From the NCBI GenBank assembly GCA_005884465.1, contig VAZH01000162.1:1-9697 (forward strand): DNA of 9,697 nt, in the 5' to 3' direction. Position 1 is the first letter of the stretch; the number at the start of each line of letters is the position of its first letter. The translations under genes were made by a program, and so were the position numbers. Of this stretch, positions 1 to 7,474 are shown piece after piece. Under the pieces are notes generated by a model. That model had not been told where the DNA came from, searched no databases, and saw only the letters and a program-made list of their open reading frames with translations. Source of the stretch: Alphaproteobacteria bacterium. GTDB lineage: Bacteria > Pseudomonadota > Alphaproteobacteria > Rhizobiales > Xanthobacteraceae.

Positions 1-23
1 CATCGTGGCCTGATTCTTTCGGG

Positions 24-52
24 TTGCAATGCACTTGATTTCGTCAAATAAT
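24..52 (+). promoter_or_regulatory. putative promoter of the MarR-GNAT gene
   Basis: A -35-like TTGCAA (24-29) and a -10-like AATAAT (47-52) are separated by 17 bp. The predicted transcription start falls at about 59, on the A of an ATG, which would give a leaderless mRNA. The first TTGA-N5-TCAA element lies inside the spacer and reaches the -10 box. The assignment rests on sequence pattern alone. Confidence 0.4.
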
Positions 53-70
53 CATTTGATGAAGTCAAAT
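35..70. promoter_or_regulatory. twin palindromic operator, probably bound by the MarR-GNAT protein
   Basis: Two 13-bp elements with the same plan occur here: TTGA-TTTCG-TCAA at 35-47 and TTGA-TGAAG-TCAA at 56-68. The second extends to perfect 6-bp arms (ATTTGA/TCAAAT, 54-70). Their centres are 21 bp apart, two helical turns, and the pair together forms a larger imperfect palindrome. They cover the promoter spacer, the -10 box and the likely start codon. MarR dimers typically bind such palindromes over their own promoters, so autorepression is the natural inference. Confidence 0.5.
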
Positions 71-1000
71 ATATCGCCGGATCACCTGGAAGGTCAGATC
101 GCCGCCATTCGCAGCTTCAGCCGATACTACACCCGCAAGCTCGGCATCATCGAGCCGAAGCTTTTGGACAGCCCCTGGACGCTGCAGGAAGCGCGGATCA
201 TCTACGAGATCGCGGAACGGCAAAGCTGCACCGCCACCGACCTGGTCCGCGCACTGGGTCTCGATGCCGGATTCGTGAGCCGCACCTTGCAGGCGTTGCA
301 GCGCCGCCAGATCGTCGCGCGAAAGCCATCGAAGACCGACCGCCGCGCCACCGAACTCGCATTGACTGCGAAAGGCCGCGCGGCGTTTGCAGACCTCGAC
401 AGCCGATCTCGTGGCGTGGTCGCCACCTTGCTGGACAAACTGGATGCCGGCGAGCGCGCAGCCATCGTCAACGCCATGACCACCATCGAGCATACGCTGG
501 AGCCGCCGGCGCGAGAGCCCGCGAGCTTTCTGCTGCGAAGCCATCGCCCCGGCGACATCGGCTGGATCGTTTCCCGGCACGGCGCGGTATATGCGCAGGA
601 ATATGGCTGGGACATCAGCTTTGAAGCGCTCGCCGCCGAAATCGCGGCGCAGTTCATCCGATCATACGATCCTGCCCGCGAGCACTGCTGGATCGCGGAG
701 ATCGGCGGCGAGCCGGTCGGCTCGGTGTTTTTGGTCAAGGCGTCGGACGAGGCCGCGAAATTGCGCCTGCTGCTGGTGGAGAAAAAGGCGCGAGGGTTTG
801 GCGTCGGGCGCGCCCTCACCGAGCAGTGCATCCATTTCGCACGACAGGCCGGCTATGCATCGATCACGCTCTGGACCCAGAGCATCCTCCTCGCCGCGCG
901 CGGAATTTATCAGCGCGCCGGATTTCGCCGTGTCAAGGAAGAGAAGCACCATAGTTTTGGCGTCGATCTCGTCGGCGAGACCTGGGAGTTGAAGCTGTAG
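59..1000 (+). CDS. MarR-family regulator fused to a GNAT acetyltransferase
   Basis: This is a two-domain protein of 313 aa from this start. An N-terminal MarR winged-helix DNA-binding domain (about residues 10-150) has the usual wing sequence TDRRATELALT. A C-terminal GNAT domain (about 155-313) has the acetyl-CoA loop R-G-F-G-V-G and a GIYQRAGF-type C-terminal motif. Such fusions are known in rhizobia as bifunctional regulator/acetyltransferases, but the acetylated substrate is unknown. An in-frame ATG at 29 would add 10 residues, but it lies within the probable -35 element and has no clear Shine-Dalgarno. The ATG at 59 coincides with the predicted transcription start. The gene is monocistronic and converges on moaB. 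Function is confident at the domain level; the start is uncertain. Confidence 0.85.
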   Translation: MKSNISPDHLEGQIAAIRSFSRYYTRKLGIIEPKLLDSPWTLQEARIIYEIAERQSCTATDLVRALGLDAGFVSRTLQALQRRQIVARKPSKTDRRATELALTAKGRAAFADLDSRSRGVVATLLDKLDAGERAAIVNAMTTIEHTLEPPAREPASFLLRSHRPGDIGWIVSRHGAVYAQEYGWDISFEALAAEIAAQFIRSYDPAREHCWIAEIGGEPVGSVFLVKASDEAAKLRLLLVEKKARGFGVGRALTEQCIHFARQAGYASITLWTQSILLAARGIYQRAGFRRVKEEKHHSFGVDLVGETWELKL

Positions 1001-1009
1001 CGCAAGCCT

Positions 1010-1106
1010 CGTCATTCCGGGGCGCGCGTTAGCGCGAACCCGGAATCTCGATGTTACAATCTCGAGCTTCCGGGTTCGCTCGTTTCACTCGCGCCCCGGA
1101 ATGACG
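1010..1106. repeat. nested palindromic intergenic repeat (copy 1)
   Basis: Outer arms CGTCATTCCGGGGCGCG (1010-1026) and its exact complement (1090-1106) enclose a second perfect 12-bp pair (1034-1045 with 1068-1079) and an inner CTCGA/TCGAG pair (1047-1051 with 1062-1066). The whole can fold into one long hairpin or cruciform. It sits 9 bp after the MarR-GNAT stop and 2 bp from the moaB stop, so it may end transcription in both directions. The layout resembles the dispersed palindromic elements of Bradyrhizobium genomes. No coding capacity is apparent. Confidence 0.85.
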
Positions 1107-1108
1107 TG

Positions 1109-1672
1109 CTACGCCGATGCGCCTTTCGCCTTCGGGCGCCGCAGATGTTCATCCAGCCTCGGCATGATCTCGACGAAGTTGCAGGGCCGCGTCCGGTAAT
1201 CGAGTTGGCTAGCGAGAATGCCGTCCCACGCGTCGCGGCAGGCGCCCGGCGATCCCGGAAGGCAGAAGATGAAGGTTGCGCCCGCGACACCCGCGGTGGC
1301 GCGGCTCTGGACTGTCGAAGTGCCGATCTTGGCATAGCTCAGCATGTGAAATGCGATCGAGAAGCCATCCATCCGCTTTTCGAACAGCGGCTCGATTGCC
1401 TCCGGCGTCACGTCGCGGCCGGTGAAGCCGGTGCCGCCGGTGGTGATAATGGCATCGACATCGGGATCGGCGATCCATTTCTTGACGATGATGCGGATCG
1501 CTTCGACGTCGTCGACCACGATCTCGCGTGCCGCGAGGTTGTGACCGGCCGCGGCAAGCCGCTCCGACAGCGTGGTTCCGGATTTGTCATCCGCAAGCGT
1601 GCGTGTGTCGGAAATCGTCAGCACTGCGATGTTGAGCGGGATGAATTGTTTTGATTCATCGATGGAAGACAT
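1109..1672 (-). CDS. moaB: molybdenum cofactor biosynthesis protein B
   Basis: A MoaB/MogA-family protein of 187 aa, involved in the molybdopterin adenylation branch of molybdenum cofactor synthesis in the cytoplasm. Visible signatures are the N-terminal strand IAVLTISDTR, the molybdopterin-binding loop TTGGTGFTGRD (residues 78-88), VTPEAIEPLFEK and the C-terminal CLPGSPGA (137-144). The RTRPCNFVEIMPRLDEHL tail is of the MoaB rather than the MogA type. The ATG at 1672 is chosen because GGAGGAG lies 6 nt upstream. An in-frame start at 1705 would lie inside the palindromic repeat and add 11 unlikely residues. The upstream metallopeptidase is on the same strand but separated by a repeat, and no other cofactor gene is adjacent. 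Confidence 0.93.
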   Translation of the reverse strand: MSSIDESKQFIPLNIAVLTISDTRTLADDKSGTTLSERLAAAGHNLAAREIVVDDVEAIRIIVKKWIADPDVDAIITTGGTGFTGRDVTPEAIEPLFEKRMDGFSIAFHMLSYAKIGTSTVQSRATAGVAGATFIFCLPGSPGACRDAWDGILASQLDYRTRPCNFVEIMPRLDEHLRRPKAKGASA

Positions 1673-1699
1673 GACTGGCTCCTCCGCCCCAAACTCCGG

Positions 1700-1805
1700 C
1701 GTCATCCTGAGGTGCGCGCCCTTGCGCGCCTCGAAGGATGGGCCGCAGACACCTTGCTGGTCATCCTTCGAGGCTCGCCGAAGAGGCTCGCACCTCAGGA
1801 TGACG
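1700..1805. repeat. nested palindromic intergenic repeat (copy 2)
   Basis: Outer arms CGTCATCCTGAGGTGCG (1700-1716) and its exact complement (1789-1805) enclose a perfect 13-bp inner pair, GCCTCGAAGGATG (1728-1740) with its complement at 1762-1774. The outer arm matches that of the repeat at 1010 at 13 of 17 positions, and all four differences are transitions, so the two elements look like diverged relatives. It fills the space between two leftward genes, ending 8 bp from the metallopeptidase stop and 27 bp before the moaB start. Confidence 0.85.
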
Positions 1806-1813
1806 GAAACTTA

Positions 1814-2740
1814 CTACGAACCCGCCCCAAACGTGTTGCAGGCCTGCACCGTACCCTGCTGATAACCGGTCATGAACCATTGCTTTCGTTGCGCGGCGGA
1901 GCCGTGGGTGAACGAATCCGGCACCACCCTCCCGGTGGCCTGCCGCTGCAGCGTATCGTCGCCGATCGCGGTTGCCGTCGTCAGCGCCGCATCGATGTCG
2001 CCCGCCTCAAGGAAGTTCGGGCGTTTCTTCTGCTCGCGATTGACCCAGACGCCCGACAGGCAATCCGCCTGCAACTCGACCTTCACCTGTAGTGCGTTGG
2101 CTTCCGCCCTGCTGCCGACCTGCTGCTGCAGCCGCGTCACGCGCGGCAGGATGCCGAGCAGGTTTTGGACATGATGCCCGGCTTCATGGGCGATGATGTA
2201 GGCTGTCGTGAACTTGCAGGCATTGCCCGAACAGCCGTGAAACCGGGTCTCGACCTGGCGGAAAAATCCGGTATCGAGATAAATCGTCTTGTCTGGCGGG
2301 CAGTAAAACGGCCCCATCGCCGCCTGCGCCATGCCGCAGCGCCCACCATTGGTGGCGTTGCGAAACAGCACGATTTTCGGACCCGTATAGGTTTGCCCGC
2401 TGGCCTGGAAGATCTCACTCCAGCGATCGTCGATCTCGCCGAGGATGCCGGAGATCATGCTGCCCATCTCGTCGGTTGGCGCGCCGGTCTTGACGGGTCC
2501 GGATCTGCGATCGGCTTCATATCTCTGGCCGCCCCCGGTCAAAATTTCCGCGCCGCCGATCAGGATGCGCGGATCGATGCCGAACGCGTAGCCGACCAGG
2601 CCAAGGATGATGATGGTGCCGATGCCGAGCCCGCCGCCGCCCATCGGAATGCCAAAGCCGCCGCCCCCGCCCATTCCGCCGCCATCATCGCCGCGACGGT
2701 CTTCGATGTCGTCGCTGCGGCGGAAATCATCGTAGCGCAT
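1814..2740 (-). CDS. neutral zinc metallopeptidase (YpfJ/KPN_02809 family)
   Basis: A 308-aa protein of the neutral zinc metallopeptidase family (PF04228, COG2321). The N-terminus begins MRYDDFRRSDDIEDRRGDD and continues into a glycine-rich stretch (residues 20-40). One hydrophobic segment (about 40-55, GTIIILGLVGYAFG) probably anchors it in the inner membrane. The zinc-binding helix HEAGHH is at 185-190, and ELQADC at 222-227 probably supplies the third ligand. The conserved C-terminal HGSAAQRKQWFMTGY is present, and length and start are normal for the family. Physiological substrates are not known. It is transcribed away from ccrM and separated from moaB by a nested repeat, so it is probably monocistronic. 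Confidence 0.92.
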   Translation of the reverse strand: MRYDDFRRSDDIEDRRGDDGGGMGGGGGFGIPMGGGGLGIGTIIILGLVGYAFGIDPRILIGGAEILTGGGQRYEADRRSGPVKTGAPTDEMGSMISGILGEIDDRWSEIFQASGQTYTGPKIVLFRNATNGGRCGMAQAAMGPFYCPPDKTIYLDTGFFRQVETRFHGCSGNACKFTTAYIIAHEAGHHVQNLLGILPRVTRLQQQVGSRAEANALQVKVELQADCLSGVWVNREQKKRPNFLEAGDIDAALTTATAIGDDTLQRQATGRVVPDSFTHGSAAQRKQWFMTGYQQGTVQACNTFGAGS

Positions 2741-4248
<1,508 letters not shown>

Positions 4249-4331
4249 TTTCCGCAGGCCACTGCACCCTATTCCGCCTTTATTCTCTGCCATGGCGTTG
4301 TACTCCATGTAGGCCGTCATTCGCGGCCGGG

Positions 4332-4679
4332 ATGAAATCCCCGATGCGATCTCGTGAACCTGATACTTTGCTCTTGTTGCCGCTGCTGCCGATCTTCCTT
4401 GTCGGCGTGCCCCCTATGCTGCTGTTGAGCTTCCTGGGCTTTGCCGGTCTCGTCATCCTCGGCATTCTGCTGATTTGTGTCGGCCTGGCCGACGGGCTGG
4501 AGGCGAATAGCAACTTCAATCAGCAGGTCATCGTCCACGGCTATGCACGGCGGTCGGAACGGGCCATTCAGGCGTCGAACCTGCACTCGGCCATTCGTTT
4601 CGCGACCCTCATGCACGTGGCGGGCGCCGGATTGGCGATCACCGGGTTGATCGGCTTTTTCTGTTTCGATTTCGCCTGA
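4332..4679 (+). CDS. small membrane protein of unknown function
   Basis: I do not recognise the 115-aa product. After a short polar N-terminus there are two closely spaced hydrophobic segments (about residues 12-33 and 34-53, broken by a proline-rich turn VGVPP). A polar, basic section follows (54-88), then a third hydrophobic segment (91-111), which suggests two or three membrane spans. The ribosome site is weak, a GGCCGGG run just before the ATG, and a second ATG at 4344 is possible. It begins 83 bp after ccrM on the same strand and could be cotranscribed with it. The long membrane-like pattern on this strand argues that it is real and that the polar antisense frames are shadows. Confidence 0.6.
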   Translation: MKSPMRSREPDTLLLLPLLPIFLVGVPPMLLLSFLGFAGLVILGILLICVGLADGLEANSNFNQQVIVHGYARRSERAIQASNLHSAIRFATLMHVAGAGLAITGLIGFFCFDFA

Positions 4680-4867
4680 TGGGTGCGGACTACCGTTACC
4701 GGATGGCCGGGGACCTGTTGGCCGCGCCCTGTAATGACGGGCAGCTTGTTGGCCGGGCGCCGCCCACGCTCACGAACTCGTCGGTTGCGCATTCTGCGAA
4801 AATTTGAGCAATGGACCCGCCGGTGGCATTGTCGCGCGTCCCGATTTTCTCGGCAACAAACAAGCAA

Positions 4868-4873
4868 GGGGAG
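4868..4873 (+). promoter_or_regulatory. ribosome binding site that sets the GST start
   Basis: GGGGAG lies 8 nt before the ATG at 4882. The frame is open further upstream to a possible start at 4804, but that would add 26 residues ahead of the first beta strand of the thioredoxin fold. This site supports 4882. Confidence 0.7.
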
Positions 4874-4881
4874 AATTTTTG

Positions 4882-5568
4882 ATGCTCAAATTCTACTTCA
4901 ACGGAGCGCCGAACCCCAACAAGGTCGCGCTGTTTCTGGAAGAGTCCGGCCTGCCTTACGAACTGGTGCCGGTCGATACCCGCAAGGGGGATCAGTTCAA
5001 GCCGGAGTTTCTGGCTGTTAATCCGAACGGCAAGGTGCCGGCGATTGACGATAACGGCGTGTTCGTGTTCGACTCTAATGCGATCCTGCTTTATCTCGCC
5101 GAGAAGACCGGCAAATTCCTGCCGCCCAATACGCCCAAAAGCCGCGCGCAGTTGCTGTCATGGCTGATGTTCATCGCCACCGGTCTCGGCCCCTATTCGG
5201 GCCAGGCGGTGCATTTCAAGCACTTCGCCCCGAAGGACCTGGAATACGCCGATAACCGCTACCAGTTCGAGGCGCAGCGCCATTACGGCGTCCTCAACGA
5301 TCACCTCGCCAACAGCCGCTATATGGTCGGTGATACCTATACCATCGTCGACATGGCCTTGTGGGGCTGGGCGCGGCTGGCGCCGTTCGTGGTCGGCGAA
5401 GAGACATTTGCAAAATTTCCCAACGTGAAACGCCTGGTCGATGAGATCTCGTCAAGGCCGGCGGCGGCGCGGGCGATCGCGCTGAAAGACAAGTTTGTGT
5501 TCAAAGCCGAAATGGACGAGGAAGCGCGCGCCATCATGTTCCGCCACCTCAAGGCCAAGGCGGCGTGA
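4882..5568 (+). CDS. glutathione S-transferase, Nu-class-like
   Basis: A 228-aa cytosolic glutathione transferase. The N-terminal thioredoxin-fold domain (1-80) has the Nu-class-style opening FYFNGAPNPNKVALFLEE, the cis-proline strand NPNGKVPAI (47-55) and the glutathione-contacting FDSNAILLYLAEK (63-75; Asp-Ser where Glu-Ser is more common). The all-helical C-terminal domain (about 90-225) contains the N-capping-type motif YTIVDMALWGW. The E. coli relatives YfcG and YghU bind glutathione without the classical Tyr/Ser/Cys activation and act on disulfides or hydroperoxides, so a similar redox role is possible. The native substrate cannot be read from sequence. It is probably transcribed on its own, since 202 bp separate it from the gene upstream. 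Confidence 0.9.
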   Translation: MLKFYFNGAPNPNKVALFLEESGLPYELVPVDTRKGDQFKPEFLAVNPNGKVPAIDDNGVFVFDSNAILLYLAEKTGKFLPPNTPKSRAQLLSWLMFIATGLGPYSGQAVHFKHFAPKDLEYADNRYQFEAQRHYGVLNDHLANSRYMVGDTYTIVDMALWGWARLAPFVVGEETFAKFPNVKRLVDEISSRPAAARAIALKDKFVFKAEMDEEARAIMFRHLKAKAA

Positions 5569-5588
5569 TCTCCTCCGTGATGAATCGC

Positions 5589-5710
5589 AGGTGGACAAAG
5601 GCGTTCTTGCGCCGTGCCCACCTTTCCCTTTCAAACAGATCGATGAAGCCTGAAGAAGTCGGTGGGCACGCTTCGCTTTGCCCACTCTACCTCTCGCGCC
5701 CCGGAATAAC
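5589..5710. repeat. hairpin repeat block between convergent genes
   Basis: Two hairpins occur in succession. AGGTGGACA pairs with TGCCCACCT with one mismatch (5589-5597 and 5615-5623), and GTGGGCA pairs with TGCCCAC (5662-5668 and 5679-5685). The right arm of the first and the left arm of the second are also complementary (CGTGCCCACC 5613-5622; GGTGGGCACG 5661-5670), so alternative folds exist. At the right end, CGCGCCCCGGAAT (5695-5707) repeats part of the right arm of the element at 1010-1106, without a matching left arm. The block lies between the GST stop and the stop of the convergent SnoaL-like gene and may act as a terminator. Confidence 0.7.
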
Positions 5711-5721
5711 GACGGCGACCA

Positions 5722-6165
5722 TCAACCTGCCGCATGCCTGCGCGATTCAGGAAATCGCCCCAGCGCTTTTTCGGTCAGCACCGAGTCGCAATATTCCCTG
5801 ACCTCCTTGATCTTCCCGTTTTCCAGGTGGAAGACCAGACAATAGTCGTTGTCGTAGCGGGCCCCCGTCTTGGTGACGTTGTCGCCCCGCGCCTCGACCA
5901 CGACGTAATCGCCGTCCGCGATGAAGCGATGCGCGATCGTCCGCGCCCGCTCGACCAGCAGCGAACGGACGTGACCGTGCAGATCATTCAGTATCGCTTC
6001 CTTGCCGGTGAACGTGCGTGACCACGAATACTGCCCGGTTACCACCCACCTCGCATCATCGGCCAGACTCGCGACGAACAGCGAGCGATCGCGCACCGCG
6101 GCATCGGGATTTCCCGCGCCGGCGAAAATCTCTTCCATCAGTTTCTTGTTGGCTATCGCGCTCAT
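5722..6165 (-). CDS. SnoaL-like / nuclear transport factor 2 family protein
   Basis: A 147-aa protein with the pattern of a SnoaL/NTF2-like alpha-beta barrel: an N-terminal helix (NKKLMEEIFA), the strand DDARWVVTGQYSWSRTFTGKEAI (38-60), and later strands ending DNDYCLVFHLENGKIKEVREYCDS (105-128). Members include ketosteroid-isomerase-like enzymes and non-catalytic ligand binders, and no specific substrate can be assigned. The ATG at 6165 is preferred over an in-frame start at 6198 because GGAG lies about 5 nt upstream and the extra residues look non-native. It is divergent from the LysR gene, with 88 bp between start codons, an arrangement typical of a LysR regulator and its target. Confidence 0.85.
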   Translation of the reverse strand: MSAIANKKLMEEIFAGAGNPDAAVRDRSLFVASLADDARWVVTGQYSWSRTFTGKEAILNDLHGHVRSLLVERARTIAHRFIADGDYVVVEARGDNVTKTGARYDNDYCLVFHLENGKIKEVREYCDSVLTEKALGRFPESRRHAAG

Positions 6166-6229
6166 GGCGTCTCCGTTCGTCAAATGATCGCCCAGCATGG
6201 CCGCATTAGCTGCATTCTTCCAATCGATA

Positions 6230-6250
6230 GTGAATATGATATATATTCAC
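6230..6250. promoter_or_regulatory. perfect palindrome in the SnoaL/LysR divergent promoter
   Basis: Arms GTGAATAT (6230-6237) and ATATTCAC (6243-6250) are exact complements with a 5-bp spacer. The palindrome ends 3 bp before the lysR ATG and lies 65 bp upstream of the SnoaL-like ATG. A -10-like TATATT (6242-6247) is embedded in its right half. It probably serves as the LysR binding site, controlling both genes. The symmetry is not the standard T-N11-A LysR box, so the binding protein is an inference. Confidence 0.55.
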
Positions 6251-6253
6251 ACG

Positions 6254-7177
6254 ATGAATTTGAATTCGCTCGACCTGAATCTGCTTGTCGCCCTCGACGC
6301 GCTGCTGCTGGAAGCCAATGTCAGCCGCGCCGCGATGCGGATAGGCCTGTCGCAGCCAGCCGCGAGCCACGCGCTGCAGCGGCTGCGCGAGGTGCTCGGC
6401 GATCCCCTGCTGGTTCGTGTCGGCGCGCGCATGGAATTGACGCCACGGGCCCAGGCGCTGCGCGGGCCGCTGGCGCAGGCGCTCGACCAGGTGCGCGGAC
6501 TTTTCATTCCCGATGATTTCAATGCGGCCAGCAGCGAGCGGCGTTTTCGGTTGATGATGCCCGACCTTGCGGTGGAGCTACTGGTGCCGCCGCTGATGGA
6601 GAAAATTACGGCGCAGGCGCCGAATGTCCGGCTCGACATCGTGCCATGGCGCGGGCCCGCGATCTTCACCGCGGAGTTCGCCCGCACCATCGATCTCGTC
6701 ATCTCAATCGGCGACGCCTTCAGGGGATTTCACCGTCAGCTCCTCTATACCGATCGCGACGCGCTGGCGGTGCGGCGTGGTCACCCTGTTGGCGCGAAGC
6801 TCGGCCGGCGCGATGTCTTCCTCAACGCACGGCACGTCGCCGTCGTGATCCGCGGCCAGAATGTCGACTTGATCGACGAATGGCTTCGAAGCAAGGGGCT
6901 GGAGCGGCGCATTGCGCTGGTGGTGCCGGGCTATATCGAAGCGCTCCATATCGTGGCGCGCACCGACCTCGTGGCGTTCGTTCCCGGCCGGCTGATCGCG
7001 GCGCTTGCAAAACCATTGTCGCTGATGGCGATCACGCCGCCGCTCGATCCCGGCATCGACGAACAGTTCATGTTCTATCCGACGCGCGCCCAGTTCGATC
7101 CCGGATCGATCTGGCTGCGCAACCTGATGCTGGAAACCGGGCGGGATCTCGATCGGCTGAGGCGGCACACGGCTTGA
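6254..7177 (+). CDS. LysR-family transcriptional regulator
   Basis: A 307-aa LysR regulator. The N-terminal winged helix-turn-helix (about residues 6-65) includes ANVSRAAMRIGLSQPAASHALQ and the DPLLVR motif at 50-55. The substrate-binding domain follows (about 90-300). The LDLNLLVALDALL opening places it near the NodD/PcpR-like subgroup. No inducer can be named. The ATG at 6254 matches the usual family N-terminus. An upstream in-frame start at 6197 would add 19 residues encoded across the operator palindrome. No Shine-Dalgarno is evident, so a very short leader is possible. The likely target is the divergent SnoaL-like gene, and an intrinsic terminator follows immediately. Confidence 0.93.
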   Translation: MNLNSLDLNLLVALDALLLEANVSRAAMRIGLSQPAASHALQRLREVLGDPLLVRVGARMELTPRAQALRGPLAQALDQVRGLFIPDDFNAASSERRFRLMMPDLAVELLVPPLMEKITAQAPNVRLDIVPWRGPAIFTAEFARTIDLVISIGDAFRGFHRQLLYTDRDALAVRRGHPVGAKLGRRDVFLNARHVAVVIRGQNVDLIDEWLRSKGLERRIALVVPGYIEALHIVARTDLVAFVPGRLIAALAKPLSLMAITPPLDPGIDEQFMFYPTRAQFDPGSIWLRNLMLETGRDLDRLRRHTA

Positions 7178-7197
7178 GCCGGCCGACTGGCTTTTTT
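7177..7197 (+). terminator. rho-independent terminator after lysR
   Basis: AGCCGG (7177-7182) pairs with CTGGCT (7187-7192), including one G-U wobble, around a CCGA tetraloop. A run of six T follows (7192-7197). The stem starts on the last base of the lysR stop codon. Confidence 0.75.
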
Positions 7198-7243
7198 CAG
7201 TTGCCCCTGTCCACTTCGCCGGAGCGGCGCTCGGCGCAGCCTG

Positions 7244-7474
7244 TCACGGACGCCAGAACGGCTTGCTGATTTCGCAAGCGATCGACGACCAGCACGTTCC
7301 CATATCCTGCAGTTCACGCTCACTCAGGGCCGCAAGATCTCGCCGGAAGCGTGCGCGCGCTCGCCAAATCTGAACGATCGCGAGAATATTCCGAACCGTG
7401 ACACCCAGCGAGTTCATCGATATTCTTGATTGATGATGAAATCGCTGCCTGCTCTCAGTGTAGCTGCTCGTCAT
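7244..7474 (-). CDS. DUF1127 small protein
   Basis: A 76-aa basic protein with a C-terminal DUF1127 (YjiS-like) motif at about residues 40-75. RARFRRDLAALSERELQDMG is followed by a segment ending EISKPFWRP. Some DUF1127 proteins in alphaproteobacteria influence phosphate, stress or RNA metabolism, but this one has no known role. The ATG at 7474 has AGGAG 8 nt upstream and overlaps the TGA of the upstream gene as ATGA, which suggests translational coupling. An alternative ATG at 7417 begins at the more conserved part (MNSLGVTV) but has no ribosome site. It is the last gene of the leftward cluster. Confidence 0.83.
   Translation of the reverse strand: MTSSYTESRQRFHHQSRISMNSLGVTVRNILAIVQIWRARARFRRDLAALSERELQDMGTCWSSIACEISKPFWRP

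Noticed and set aside
202..831. A leftward 209-codon frame opposite the MarR-GNAT gene
   Set aside because: It is a low-complexity serine/arginine-rich shadow of a high-GC coding strand with no domain pattern.
1673..1705. An extended moaB start at 1705
   Set aside because: It lies in the palindromic repeat, while GGAGGAG is ideally placed for the ATG at 1672.
1010..1805. CRISPR-like or insertion-sequence origin of the two repeats
   Set aside because: There are only two diverged palindromes, with no regular spacer array, no transposase and no target-site duplication visible.
4317..4616. A leftward 99-codon frame opposite the small membrane protein
   Set aside because: It is a polar, glutamine- and arginine-rich reading of the antisense of hydrophobic codons. 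The rightward frame has the coherent membrane-span pattern.
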